From NCBI GenBank assembly GCA_003246035.1, contig QKBP01000114.1, positions 1 to 28,151 of the forward strand: a DNA stretch of 28,151 nt. Reading direction: 5' to 3'. Of the stretch, positions 1 to 8,210 are shown in pieces (within the stretch, counting starts at the first letter, position 1; every line of letters begins with the position of its first letter). Origin of the DNA: Desulfuromonadaceae bacterium (lineage in GTDB: Bacteria > Desulfobacterota > Desulfuromonadia > Desulfuromonadales > SZUA-401). The translations under genes were made by a program, and so were the position numbers. The notes beneath the pieces are model-generated. The model was not told where the DNA came from, searched no databases, and saw only the letters and a program-made list of their open reading frames with translations.

Positions 1-25
1 CCCTGGACGGTCGGCCCGGTCCGGA

Positions 26-1408
26 TCATTCCATCTCCAGACGCTTGATCTTTTCGACCAGGGTGGTGCGGTTGATCCCGAGCAGGCGGGCCGCGCGGGC
101 CTTGACTCCCTTGCCGAGCTCCAGCGCTTCGCTGATCAGGCGGCGCTCGATCCCCTCAATGACATGCGGCATGTCGACCCCGTCGCTGGTCACGCGGGGG
201 GCGTAGAGGTCGAGGTGTCCTTCGACGGCAACGCGACCGATGCCATCCGGCAGGTCGGACGGCTCGATGCGGTCGCCGTCGGTCAGGGCAACAATCCTTT
301 CGATGACGTTTTCCATTTCCCGAACATTGCCCGGCCAGTCATAGGCTTCGAGCGCCCGCATGGCGCTCGGGGCAACGGTCAGGATCTGGCGGCGCATCTC
401 CGGACAGATCTTCTGCAGGAAATGACGGACCAGCATCGAGATGTCCTCACGGCGTTCACGAAGCGGCGGGAGTTCGATCGGGATGACGTTCAGACGATAG
501 AACAGGTCGTCGCGGAAGCGCCCGCGGCGCACCTCCTCTTCCAGGTCGGCGTTGGTGGCCGAGATGACGCGTACGTCGAGCTTGATGGTGCGCGAGGAGC
601 CGACACGCTCGATCTCCTGTTCCTGGAGGACACGCAGCAGCTTGGTCTGGAGGTGGAGCGGCATGGTGCCGATCTCGTCGAGAAAAACGGTCCCCCCGTT
701 GGCGACCTCGAACTTGCCGGCCTTGTCGGCAACGGCCCCGGTGAACGATCCCTTGACGTGCCCAAACAGTTCGCTTTCGAGCAGCTCCGAGGGGATGGCG
801 CCGCAGTTGATGGCGACGTAGGGTTTGTCCTTGCGCGGTCCGTTGAAGTGGATGGCCTTGGCCACCAGCTCCTTGCCGGTCCCCGACTCCCCCAGGATCA
901 GGATCGTGGAGTCGGTACCGACGATTTTTTCCATGCGCCGGAAGACCTGCTGCATCGACGGGCTGGTGCCGATGATATTGTCAAACCGGTAGCGACCGCG
1001 CAGCTGCTCGCGCAGGTAGATGTTTTCGACCAGCAGCTTGTTCTTCTCCAGCGCCTTGGCGACCTGGACCTTGAGGTGTTCGACATTAACCGGCTTGGTG
1101 ATATAGTCGTAGGCACCCTCTTTCATCGCTTCGACCGCCGATTCGGCGCTGGCCTTGCCTGTAACCACGATGACATTGGTCAGGGGAGCGTGCTCCTTGA
1201 CCTGCTTGAGAATTTCGATGCCGTTCATCCCCGGGAGGAACAGGTCGGTGATCATGACCTCTACGGGCCTCTTCTCGAGGCTGGTGAGAGCCTCTTCGCC
1301 GGATGGAGCCCCCTCGACGTGGTAGCCCTCTTTGCGCAACAGTATCGATAATCCTTCCCGGTTGGCCGGGTCGTCATCAACGATCAGGATGCGGGGTGTG
1401 TGTTCCAT
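26..1408 (-). CDS. Sigma-54-dependent response regulator, NtrC family (orphan)
   Basis: This is a DNA-binding two-component response regulator that activates sigma-54 promoters (460 aa). The receiver domain spans about residues 5-118, with acidic residues D11-D13, phosphoacceptor D55 and conserved K105. The AAA+ domain follows at about 143-380: Walker A GESGTGKE at 173-180, the sigma-54-contacting loop as GSFTGA at 220-225, and Walker B VFLDEI at 241-246. A Fis-type helix-turn-helix ends the protein; its recognition helix [12 protein letters not shown] resembles FleQ/FlrA-like activators. I chose the ATG at 1408 because GGAGGG lies just upstream and the receiver begins at once; the frame stays open to 1519 but those extra residues look non-domain. 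No kinase is adjacent. It is divergent from the 1605-3661 operon, which has a sigma-54 promoter, so that operon is the obvious candidate target. Family and output mode are certain; the signal is unknown. Confidence 0.95.
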   Translation of the reverse strand: MEHTPRILIVDDDPANREGLSILLRKEGYHVEGAPSGEEALTSLEKRPVEVMITDLFLPGMNGIEILKQVKEHAPLTNVIVVTGKASAESAVEAMKEGAYDYITKPVNVEHLKVQVAKALEKNKLLVENIYLREQLRGRYRFDNIIGTSPSMQQVFRRMEKIVGTDSTILILGESGTGKELVAKAIHFNGPRKDKPYVAINCGAIPSELLESELFGHVKGSFTGAVADKAGKFEVANGGTVFLDEIGTMPLHLQTKLLRVLQEQEIERVGSSRTIKLDVRVISATNADLEEEVRRGRFRDDLFYRLNVIPIELPPLRERREDISMLVRHFLQKICPEMRRQILTVAPSAMRALEAYDWPGNVREMENVIERIVALTDGDRIEPSDLPDGIGRVAVEGHLDLYAPRVTSDGVDMPHVIEGIERRLISEALELGKGVKARAARLLGINRTTLVEKIKRLEME

Positions 1409-1423
1409 GATCCCTCCGGCGGT

Positions 1424-1443
1424 TTCGTCAACATTTTGACGAA
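1424..1443. promoter_or_regulatory. Perfect 8-bp dyad, candidate operator/enhancer
   Basis: TTCGTCAA and TTGACGAA are perfect inverted 8-mers separated by CATT. The dyad sits 16 bp upstream of the response-regulator start and is centred about 95 bp upstream of the predicted sigma-54 start site at 1529. That is a usual distance for an NtrC-type enhancer, and it could also serve autoregulation. A shorter dyad (ACGAC/GTCGT, 1455-1467) lies between the two. The dyad is seen directly; its role as a binding site is inferred. Confidence 0.5.
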
Positions 1444-1502
1444 TGTACGCTACCACGACAGGGTCGTTCAGCGCAAGGGAGGACGTCCGCGGACTCTTTT
1501 TC

Positions 1503-1518
1503 TGGACCTGAACTTGCA
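1503..1518 (+). promoter_or_regulatory. Sigma-54 (-24/-12) promoter
   Basis: The sequence reads TGGACCT, four bases, then TTGCA. The invariant GG (1504-1505) and GC (1516-1517) are exactly 10 bases apart, and the -12 element is fully consensus; the -24 element departs from TGGCACG at three of its less conserved bases. The predicted start is near 1529, giving a leader of about 76 nt to the ATG at 1605. It lies next to a gene for a sigma-54 activator, which strengthens the call. Confidence 0.65.
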
Positions 1519-1604
1519 TTCATTGGATGAAGCTATTCCGCTCGTTCCCCGTACGTCCTTCCAAATCCGTGAAGCGGGTGCGAGTCGAAAGGAGTGCTGT
1601 TGTT

Positions 1605-3017
1605 ATGGCTGGATCTGATTGGTTGGGGAATTATGCCGTCGTATGGCTGCTTGCGGGGGTGGTGCTGCTCTATCTGGCCCGTAAGCAGGCACACCAGGCG
1701 ATCAAGGGTTTCTGCAGGGTGTTCTACAGCGGCCTTCGCATGGCCTCGCGTTCCCTGCGGATAGCCGAAACGCGTTTACGTGAGCGAAATCGCGAAGTCC
1801 TGCTTGCGGCCGGACGTGAACAGGTCGAAAAGGAGCTGCAGCGCGAGTTCCTGCGTGTCGAGGCGACCGTTCGCCGCGACCTGCAGAGCTATCCCGCTCT
1901 GCACCGTAACATGTCGGACCTGATCGCCCGAATCGACGAGGATTACCGTCAAGCGACAGATTCTCCCCCTTCTCCGCCGGAGTGGCTCGAGGCGGTCGAG
2001 GCGGTGGCGAAGATCCCGGCCCGAGACGAGGGGGTCATCGGCAAGATCCTCAAGGACATCCAGGGGACCCTCGATCGGCACCACAAGGAGTCGATGCAGG
2101 AATACCGCAAGGCGAGCGGCGAGCGTCACACCCTGCTCAAGCGCATGATGCCGTTCTGGCGCAAGCTCACCAACACGGTCGACGAGGTCGGCAAGACCAT
2201 CAACAGCCTCGAGGATCGTGCCCAGGTGATCGACGCCAAGATGCACCGTTACGAAGAGATCGTCGCAGGGTCGGTGTCGGCGGAGCGCCAGCTCACCTCC
2301 TCGTCGCTCACCCAGTTTTTTATTGCCGGGCTGGTGGTGGCGATCGCGATCGGCGGCGCGATCATCAACTTCAACCTGATCGCCTTGCCGATGTCGGAGA
2401 TGGTCGGCGGGGGGAGCTACATAGGGAGTTTCCGTACCGCCAACGTCGCGGCGATGGTGATCATCCTGGTCGAGATGTCGATGGGCCTGTTCCTCATGGA
2501 GTCGCTGCGCATCACCCACATGTTCCCGGTGATCGGTCAGCTCGATGACCGTATGCGCCGCCGGCTGATCTGGACCTCCTTTACCTTCCTGCTCCTGCTC
2601 GCCGGGGTGGAGTCGGCGCTGGCATTGATGCGCGATATGATCGCCGCCGACAACGCCGCACTGCGCCAGAGTCTCGCCGGGGCGGAAGCGATCGCCGAGG
2701 GAACCCGTAGCGTGATCCCGACGGTCGGACAGATGGTACTCGGCTTTATCCTGCCGTTTGCCCTCGCCTTCGTCGCCATACCGCTCGAGTCGTTCTTTCA
2801 CGCCCTGCGGACACTGCTCGGCATGCTGCTGGCGTTCGGCGTCCGGGCGCTCGCCTTCGGGTCCCGCCTGTTGGCGAGCCTGTTCTATTATTCGGGTCGC
2901 GCCCTGGTGGCGCTATATGACCTGTGTATTTTTCCGCTGTTATGGGTCGAGGCCCGGGTCCCCGAGCGGGGTGCCAACAAGGGCAAGACGTCGAATAAGA
3001 AGGAGGTGGAGGGATGA
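1605..3017 (+). CDS. Coiled-coil polytopic membrane protein, function unknown
   Basis: I do not recognise this 470-aa protein by name. A hydrophobic segment at about 9-25 is followed by a long charged, helix-rich region (about 45-230) suited to coiled coil, then four or five further membrane segments at about 236-262, 281-299, 321-341, 376-393 and 400-425. The tail is short and lysine-rich. The ATG at 1605 is preferred because AAAGGAG lies 10 bases upstream and the predicted sigma-54 start (1529) lies downstream of the alternative ATG at 1527. The stop overlaps the next gene, a von Willebrand A-like lipoprotein, by 4 bp (ATGA), so the two are probably translationally coupled and act together at the inner membrane. 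Existence as a gene is secure; function is open. Confidence 0.85.
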   Translation: MAGSDWLGNYAVVWLLAGVVLLYLARKQAHQAIKGFCRVFYSGLRMASRSLRIAETRLRERNREVLLAAGREQVEKELQREFLRVEATVRRDLQSYPALHRNMSDLIARIDEDYRQATDSPPSPPEWLEAVEAVAKIPARDEGVIGKILKDIQGTLDRHHKESMQEYRKASGERHTLLKRMMPFWRKLTNTVDEVGKTINSLEDRAQVIDAKMHRYEEIVAGSVSAERQLTSSSLTQFFIAGLVVAIAIGGAIINFNLIALPMSEMVGGGSYIGSFRTANVAAMVIILVEMSMGLFLMESLRITHMFPVIGQLDDRMRRRLIWTSFTFLLLLAGVESALALMRDMIAADNAALRQSLAGAEAIAEGTRSVIPTVGQMVLGFILPFALAFVAIPLESFFHALRTLLGMLLAFGVRALAFGSRLLASLFYYSGRALVALYDLCIFPLLWVEARVPERGANKGKTSNKKEVEG

Positions 3018-3661
3018 AGAGGCTGACCCTGGTCCTGCTTGGCGGACTGCTGCTGTTGACCTCGTGTGTGGACAATACCAGCCGCTCGCATGCGGTCTAC
3101 ATGCTCATGGATACGTCGGGGACGTATACCGCCGAACTCAAGAAGGCCCAGAGCATTATCAACTACCTGCTCGGCACCCTCAACCCAGGTGACGCCCTCG
3201 CGGTTGCCCGGATCGATACCGGCAGCTTCAGCGAGAAGGATATCATCGCCAAGGCCACCTTCGACGACCGCCCCTCGGTCTCCAACGAGCAGAAGCGGGT
3301 CTTTGTCAAGCGGGTCGACGATTACGTCGCAGGGGCCAAGGGGAGCGCCTATACCGACATCACCGGCGGGATCCTCCAGGCTATCGAGTTTCTCAACGAG
3401 ACCGGCGCCGGGCGCAAGACGATCCTGATCTTTTCCGACCTGGTCGAGGATCTCAAGCCCGGTCACGTGCGTGACATACCGTTGCAGCTGAATGGCATCG
3501 AGATTGTCGCGCTGAATGTGACCAAGTTGCGTCAGGACATCGTCGACCCACGCAACTACCTGGGGCGTCTCGACGAATGGCGGGGCAAGGTGGAGGCAGG
3601 GCAGGGGAGCTGGCGGGTCGTCAACGATCTCGACCGGCTTGACAGGATTCTTCACCAGTAA
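3014..3661 (+). CDS. von Willebrand factor A-like lipoprotein
   Basis: A 215-aa secreted lipoprotein. The signal peptide ends in LLTSC, so C18 is the predicted lipidated residue. The rest looks like a single vWA-type Rossmann domain: a metal-site motif DTSGT at 33-37 (a DxSxS variant), and later a hydrophobic strand ending in FSDLVED that fits the last metal-site aspartate. Such domains bind protein partners through a divalent metal. A strong AAGGAGG ribosome site lies within the end of the upstream gene, and the start overlaps that gene's stop. A rho-independent terminator follows at 3684. It resembles vWA proteins that pair with membrane partners, but the ligand is unknown. Confidence 0.85.
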   Translation: MKRLTLVLLGGLLLLTSCVDNTSRSHAVYMLMDTSGTYTAELKKAQSIINYLLGTLNPGDALAVARIDTGSFSEKDIIAKATFDDRPSVSNEQKRVFVKRVDDYVAGAKGSAYTDITGGILQAIEFLNETGAGRKTILIFSDLVEDLKPGHVRDIPLQLNGIEIVALNVTKLRQDIVDPRNYLGRLDEWRGKVEAGQGSWRVVNDLDRLDRILHQ

Positions 3662-3683
3662 TCAGCCTGGCCCAATCGCCTGG

Positions 3684-3710
3684 GGGCAGCCTTGTGGCTG
3701 CCCTTTTTTT
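3684..3710 (+). terminator. Rho-independent terminator of the membrane/vWA operon
   Basis: An 8-bp GC-rich stem (GGGCAGCC / GGCTGCCC) with a TTGT loop is followed by seven T residues. Confidence 0.92.
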
Positions 3711-3712
3711 GC

Positions 3713-3744
3713 CTCGCCGCATACCAGATGTGGTATGCGGCGAG
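3713..3744. repeat. Perfect 14-bp inverted repeat, 4-base loop
   Basis: Arms at 3713-3726 and 3731-3744 are perfectly complementary around GATG. There is no T-run on either side, so it is not a standard terminator. It begins two bases after the terminator T-run, in the gap before pyc. It may insulate the two units, or be a small dispersed repeat element; only a genome search could tell. Confidence 0.8.
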
Positions 3745-3802
3745 AGTTACGGTAATAATCTTTCGTGAAATCGAACCCTTATATGTAAAACATTATTTTA
3801 TA

Positions 3803-3831
3803 TTGACAACATGGGCCTCTATGGATAGAGT
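3803..3831 (+). promoter_or_regulatory. Sigma-70 promoter for pyruvate carboxylase
   Basis: A perfect -35 hexamer TTGACA (3803-3808) is followed by a 17-bp spacer and TAGAGT (3826-3831, four of six matches). The surrounding sequence is AT-rich compared with the genome background. The implied leader is about 100 nt to the ATG at 3941. Confidence 0.6.
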
Positions 3832-3850
3832 GGCAGCGCTTGGCAGTGCT
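3831..3850 (+). repeat. Tandem decamer overlapping the pyc transcription start
   Basis: TGGCAGCGCT is followed directly by TGGCAGTGCT (one mismatch). The pair starts on the last base of the predicted -10 box and covers the likely start site, a position where a bound repressor would block initiation. Function is inferred from position only. Confidence 0.4.
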
Positions 3851-3940
3851 GCGTAACTGCTTGTAATAATTGAAAAAAATTCAGTATCCATAAAAAAATT
3901 TACTCCCACTTAACGTTCTATTTCTGGGATGGAGGTTTTC

Positions 3941-6900
3941 ATGGCTGTCAAAAAATTCAAAAAAATCATGGCGGCGAACCGGGGCGAGATCGCCATCCGG
4001 ATTTTTCGAGCCTGTACGGAGCTCGGAATCAGCACGGTCGCCATCTATTCGGAACAGGACCGCCTCTCCCTGCACCGTTACAAGGCTGACGAAGCCTACC
4101 TGATCGGCAAGGGGAAGGGGCCGATCGATGCCTACCTGAGTATCAACGAGATCATCGATCTGGCACGCAAGAAGAATGTTGACGCGATCCACCCCGGTTA
4201 CGGCTTCCTCTCCGAGAATGCCGACTTTGCTGAAGCCTGCGAGCGGGCCGGCATTGCCTTCATCGGCCCGACCCCGGAGATCATGCGCAGCCTGGGGGAT
4301 AAGGTGGCCGGCCGCGAGGTCGCAATCGCCGCCGGTGTGCCCGTGGTCCCCGGTACCCCCAAGCCAATTACCAGTGAGGAAGAGGCGCTGATTTTCGCCA
4401 AGGAGGCCGGCTACCCGATCATCATCAAGGCGAGTGCCGGGGGTGGTGGACGCGGTATGCGCGTGGCCACTAACCAGAAGGAGCTGCTCGAGGGGCTCAA
4501 GAGTGCCGCCTCCGAAGCCGCAGCAGCCTTCGGCAACGCGGCGATCTTTCTCGAGAAGTATCTCGAGCAGCCGAAGCACGTCGAGGTCCAGGTTCTCGGT
4601 GACTCCCACGGCAACCTGGTGCATTTTTACGAACGCGACTGTTCGATTCAGCGGCGCCACCAGAAGGTGATCGAGATCGCGCCCTCGCTCTATCTCAACA
4701 AGAAAAAGCGTGAGGAGCTGTGCGGCTACGCGTTGAAGATCGCCGGTGCGGTCAACTACCGTAACGCCGGGACCATCGAGTTCCTGATGGATAAGAACGG
4801 CGACTTCTACTTCATCGAGGTCAATCCGCGCATCCAGGTCGAACATACGGTGACCGAGCTGGTGACCATGCGCAACCTGGTGCAGGCCCAGATTCGCATT
4901 GCCGAAGGGCACAAGCTATCCGACCCCGAGATCAATATCCAGAGCCAGAAAGACATCGAACTGCGTGGTTTCGCCATCCAGTCGCGCATCACCACCGAGG
5001 ACCCCAAGAACAACTTCGCTCCCGATTTCGGCACGATCAAGGCCTACCGGACCGCGGCCGGTTTTGGGGTCCGCCTCGATGCGGCGGCCGGATATGCGGG
5101 CGCGATCATCACTCCGCACTACGACTCCCTGCTGGTCAAGATCTCGACCTGGGGCCTGACCTTCAACGACGCGGCGCGCACCATGCACCGCGCACTGCAG
5201 GAATTCCGGATCCGCGGGGTAAAGACCAACATCGGCTTCCTCGAGCGGGTCATCACCCACCCGGTGTTCCTGAAAGGGGAGTGCGACACCAAGTTCCTCG
5301 ACAATCACCCCGAGATTTTCGAGCTGCCGGTCAAGAAAGACCGCGCTAATAAGATCCTGTCGTTCATCGGGCATACCACGGTTAACGGCTATCCGGGGAT
5401 CAAGCCTGAAAAGGCGTTGCACTTCAAGGACCTGCGCGAGCCGGAGGTCCCTGAAATCCCCTATGGGCAGGCGCACCCGCGCGGCACCCGCGACATCCTG
5501 CGCGAGAAAGGGCCGGAGGGGCTGGCCAAGTGGGCACGCGACCACAAGCAGCTGCTGGTTACCGATACTACCATGCGCGACGCCCACCAGTCGCTGATGG
5601 CGACCCGCTTCCGGACCTTCGACCTCGATCGGATCGCCGAGGCGACCGCCCACCTCGGCGGCGGACTCTTTTCACTCGAGATGTGGGGGGGAGCGACCTA
5701 CGACGTCTCGATGCGCTTTTTGCGCGAAGATCCCTGGGAGCGTCTCGATCGGCTGCGCAAGAAGGTCCCCAATATTCTCTTTCAGATGCTTCTGCGTGGC
5801 TCCAACGCCGTCGGCTACACCAACTACCCGGACAACGTCGTCCAGGAGTTCACCGTCAAGGCTGCCGAGAGCGGCATCGACGTGTTCCGGATCTTCGACT
5901 CCCTCAACTGGACCAAGGGGATGACCGTCGCTATGGAAGCGGTTCGCGAACGGACCGACGCGGTCTGTGAGGCCGCGATGTGCTACACCGGCGACATCCT
6001 CGACCCGAAGCGCGACAAGTATCCCCTCGCGTACTACGTCGAGCTGGCCAAGGAACTCGAGCGGATGGGAGCTCACATCCTGGCGATCAAGGACATGGCG
6101 GGACTGCTCAAGCCGTTCGCCGCGGAGAAGCTGGTCAAGGCGCTCAAGAGCGAGGTCGGCATTCCGATCCACCTGCACACCCACGACACTTCCAGCAACG
6201 GCGGAGCCATGCTGATGATGGCCGCCCAGGCCGGCTGCGATATCGTCGACGCCGCGCTCTCGTCGGTCTCCGGCCTGACCGCCCAGCCGAACCTGAACGC
6301 CCTGCTTTCGACCCTCGAAGGGACGATCTGGGATCCTCAGCTCGGCCAGGACGGGCTGCAGAAGCTCGCCAACTACTGGGAGACGGTGCGCCCCTACTAT
6401 GCCCCCTTCGAGTCCGAGCTGCGCAGCGGCACCGCCCAGGTCTACTATCACGAGATCCCCGGCGGGCAGTACTCCAACTACAAGCCCCAGGTTGAAGGTT
6501 TGGGGCTCGGACATCGCTGGGAAGAGTGCAAGGAGATGTACCGCAAGGTCAACGATATGTTCGGAGACCTGGTCAAGGTTACTCCGTCATCGAAGATCGT
6601 AGGTGACATGGCGATGTTCATGGTGCAGAACAACCTCGAGCCGCAAGATGTTTTCGAGCGCGGTGCAGAGTTGGCTTTCCCCCAGGGAGTCGTCGACTTC
6701 TTCAAGGGGATGATCGGCCAGCCCTACGGTGGATTCCCCGAGGCCCTGCAGAAGGTCATCCTCAAGGGAGAACAGCCGCTTACCTGCCGGCCAGGCGAGC
6801 TCCTCGAGCCGGTCGACTTTGCCGCCAAGAAGGTCGAGCTGGAGAAGAAGCTCGAGCACCCGGTCTCGGAGCGCGACGTCCTTTCGGCGGTCCTCTATCC

Positions 6901-7396
6901 CGGGGTTTTTGAAGAATTCGACCGGCATCGCCAGGAGTACAGCGACACCTCGTTCATGCCGACTCCGGTGTTCTTCTACGGCCTCGACGTCGGTGACGAG
7001 GTCACCATCGACATCGAGGCTGGCAAAACCCTGATCGTCAAGCTCAACGCGATCGGCAAGGTCCGCGAGGATGGGACCCGCAACATCTACTTCGAGCTCA
7101 ACGGCGAGCCGCGCCAGGTGACGGTCAAGGACCTCTCGGTCGAGAGTGACGAGTCGAGCCACGAAAAGGCCGATCCTGGCGACAGCAGGCAGATCGGTGC
7201 GCCGATGCCGGGCAAGATCTTCAAGCTTGTGGTCGCCGTCGGCGACGAAGTCAAGGAGGGGGACACCCTGTTGACCACTGAGGCGATGAAGATGGAGACC
7301 AACGTCAAGTGCAAGCGCGACGGTCTGGTCAAGGAGGTCCTCTTCAAGGAGGGGGACCAGGTCGACCAGGGGGACCTGCTGGTCGTCCTTGAATAG
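3941..7396 (+). CDS. pyc: Pyruvate carboxylase (single-chain, biotin-dependent)
   Basis: Carboxylates pyruvate to oxaloacetate using ATP and bicarbonate, an anaplerotic and gluconeogenic step. At 1151 aa it has full length for the single-chain form. The biotin carboxylase domain covers about 1-460, with the glycine-rich ATP loop at 167-172 and the later EVNPRIQVEHT motif. The carboxyltransferase domain starts near 539 (TDTTMRDAHQS), with carboxylated lysine K717 in IKDMAG and metal ligands H746 and H748 in HLHTHD. The biotin carrier domain is at the C terminus, with biotinyl-lysine K1117 in EAMKMET. I chose the ATG at 3941 because GGAGG lies five bases upstream; an in-frame ATG at 3929 would overlap that ribosome site. 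It has its own promoter and terminator, so it is monocistronic. Confidence 0.97.
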   Translation: MAVKKFKKIMAANRGEIAIRIFRACTELGISTVAIYSEQDRLSLHRYKADEAYLIGKGKGPIDAYLSINEIIDLARKKNVDAIHPGYGFLSENADFAEACERAGIAFIGPTPEIMRSLGDKVAGREVAIAAGVPVVPGTPKPITSEEEALIFAKEAGYPIIIKASAGGGGRGMRVATNQKELLEGLKSAASEAAAAFGNAAIFLEKYLEQPKHVEVQVLGDSHGNLVHFYERDCSIQRRHQKVIEIAPSLYLNKKKREELCGYALKIAGAVNYRNAGTIEFLMDKNGDFYFIEVNPRIQVEHTVTELVTMRNLVQAQIRIAEGHKLSDPEINIQSQKDIELRGFAIQSRITTEDPKNNFAPDFGTIKAYRTAAGFGVRLDAAAGYAGAIITPHYDSLLVKISTWGLTFNDAARTMHRALQEFRIRGVKTNIGFLERVITHPVFLKGECDTKFLDNHPEIFELPVKKDRANKILSFIGHTTVNGYPGIKPEKALHFKDLREPEVPEIPYGQAHPRGTRDILREKGPEGLAKWARDHKQLLVTDTTMRDAHQSLMATRFRTFDLDRIAEATAHLGGGLFSLEMWGGATYDVSMRFLREDPWERLDRLRKKVPNILFQMLLRGSNAVGYTNYPDNVVQEFTVKAAESGIDVFRIFDSLNWTKGMTVAMEAVRERTDAVCEAAMCYTGDILDPKRDKYPLAYYVELAKELERMGAHILAIKDMAGLLKPFAAEKLVKALKSEVGIPIHLHTHDTSSNGGAMLMMAAQAGCDIVDAALSSVSGLTAQPNLNALLSTLEGTIWDPQLGQDGLQKLANYWETVRPYYAPFESELRSGTAQVYYHEIPGGQYSNYKPQVEGLGLGHRWEECKEMYRKVNDMFGDLVKVTPSSKIVGDMAMFMVQNNLEPQDVFERGAELAFPQGVVDFFKGMIGQPYGGFPEALQKVILKGEQPLTCRPGELLEPVDFAAKKVELEKKLEHPVSERDVLSAVLYPGVFEEFDRHRQEYSDTSFMPTPVFFYGLDVGDEVTIDIEAGKTLIVKLNAIGKVREDGTRNIYFELNGEPRQVTVKDLSVESDESSHEKADPGDSRQIGAPMPGKIFKLVVAVGDEVKEGDTLLTTEAMKMETNVKCKRDGLVKEVLFKEGDQVDQGDLLVVLE

Positions 7397-7424
7397 ATTC
7401 TGCCAGGATCTGGCAGGGAGAGAG

Positions 7425-7462
7425 ACAGAGCAGCCGGCCCGCGTGGCCGGCTGCTCTGTTTT
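7425..7462 (+). terminator. Terminator of pyc
   Basis: A 15-bp perfect stem (7425-7439 / 7445-7459) with loop CGCGT is followed by a short T-run at 7459-7462. A small extra hairpin (TGCCAG/CTGGCA, 7401-7415) precedes it. Confidence 0.85.
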
Positions 7463-7657
7463 GTGCGGGTAACGGAAGAGGTTTTGATTCCCGAGACCTA
7501 AGACGGGTCGGTGCGGAGATATGTAGCGGGCAGCGGATTTTACGGGCAACGGTCGACCGACCCTGGAGAATCGATTTACAAGCCCTTAACGTTCGGGTAG
7601 ATTTGAACCTGCGATATGTTAATGAATATCTAACCTCGATTTTTCAAGGAGCAGCCC

Positions 7658-8071
7658 ATGAGACGTTTATTGCTGGTGATACTGTGTTCGGTGGCCCTGG
7701 CCGCAACTGGTGCGGGGGTCGGCTTCGCCGACCACCACATGGCCCAGGAAAAAGTCGAGCAAGGGGTGGATCAGGGAGCCCCCTGCAGCAAGTGCGCAAT
7801 GAAACACGACTGCATGTGTCAGAAGGGTGGTGAGTGTACCTGCAAGGAGGGGTGTCACTGTGCCGAGATGCATGGTCATCCCTGCAGCAACTGCGCGATG
7901 AAACACGACTGCACGTGTCAGAAAGGTGGCGAATGCACCTGCAAGGGGGAGTGTCACTGCGCCGAGATGCACGGCAAGGACTGCAGCAAGTGTGCGATGA
8001 AGGATGTCTGCAAGTGTACGGATGGCAGCAAGTGCACCTGCAAAGAGACGTGCCGGTGCGCTAAACAGTAG
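7658..8071 (+). CDS. Secreted cysteine-rich triple-repeat protein, metallothionein-like
   Basis: A 137-aa protein that I cannot place in a named family. A signal peptide ends at about residue 24 (VGFA before DHH), so it is exported. After a short linker come three tandem repeats at 42-74, 75-107 and 108-137. Each has eight cysteines in the same order: CxxC, CxC, CxC, CxC, with spacings 2, 5, 1, 5-6, 1, 3 and 1, giving 24 in the mature protein. Repeats 1 and 2 also share MKHDC and CHCAEMHG. The pattern suits binding of soft metal ions (Cu, Zn, Cd) or many disulfides, like metallothioneins, but those are normally cytoplasmic. AGGAG precedes the ATG. A terminator follows, and rubrerythrin is next, hinting at a metal or oxidative-stress setting. 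Metal binding is inferred. Confidence 0.85.
   Translation: MRRLLLVILCSVALAATGAGVGFADHHMAQEKVEQGVDQGAPCSKCAMKHDCMCQKGGECTCKEGCHCAEMHGHPCSNCAMKHDCTCQKGGECTCKGECHCAEMHGKDCSKCAMKDVCKCTDGSKCTCKETCRCAKQ
7781..8068 (+). repeat. Three in-frame tandem repeats of 99 bp (last one partial)
   Basis: Units start at 7781, 7880 and 7979. The first two differ at few bases, while the third has diverged and lacks the last three codons. This fits recent duplication of unit 1 or 2 from an older pair, and encodes the cysteine repeats of the protein above. Confidence 0.85.
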
Positions 8072-8096
8072 CCGGAAATCGTACCGGATCCATTGG

Positions 8097-8127
8097 GGGG
8101 CCGTCGCGTACGCGACGGCCCCTTTTT
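8097..8127 (+). terminator. Terminator of the cysteine-rich gene
   Basis: A 12-bp stem (8097-8108 / 8111-8122) with its core CGCGTACGCG is followed by TTTTT. Confidence 0.9.
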
Positions 8128-8140
8128 CGGTTCGGGGAGA

Positions 8141-8168
8141 TTGCATCCATGTTCGGGTCGGGTAGAAT
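8141..8168 (+). promoter_or_regulatory. Candidate sigma-70 promoter for rubrerythrin
   Basis: TTGCAT (8141-8146), a 16-bp spacer and TAGAAT (8163-8168, five of six matches). It lies just after the upstream terminator and about 45 bp ahead of the rubrerythrin ATG. Confidence 0.5.
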
Positions 8169-8210
8169 ACCCTCTCATTACACCGATGCACGGAAGAGAG
8201 GAGAGAATAG

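Noticed and set aside
164..1351. A 395-codon open frame on the plus strand
   Set aside because: Fully antisense to the response regulator, with shadow-type composition rich in D, V, G and R and no recognisable domain.
3909..7594. The shared 10-mer CTTAACGTTC upstream of pyc and of the cysteine-rich gene
   Set aside because: In 28 kb, many pairs of identical 10-mers are expected by chance, and their positions relative to the starts differ.
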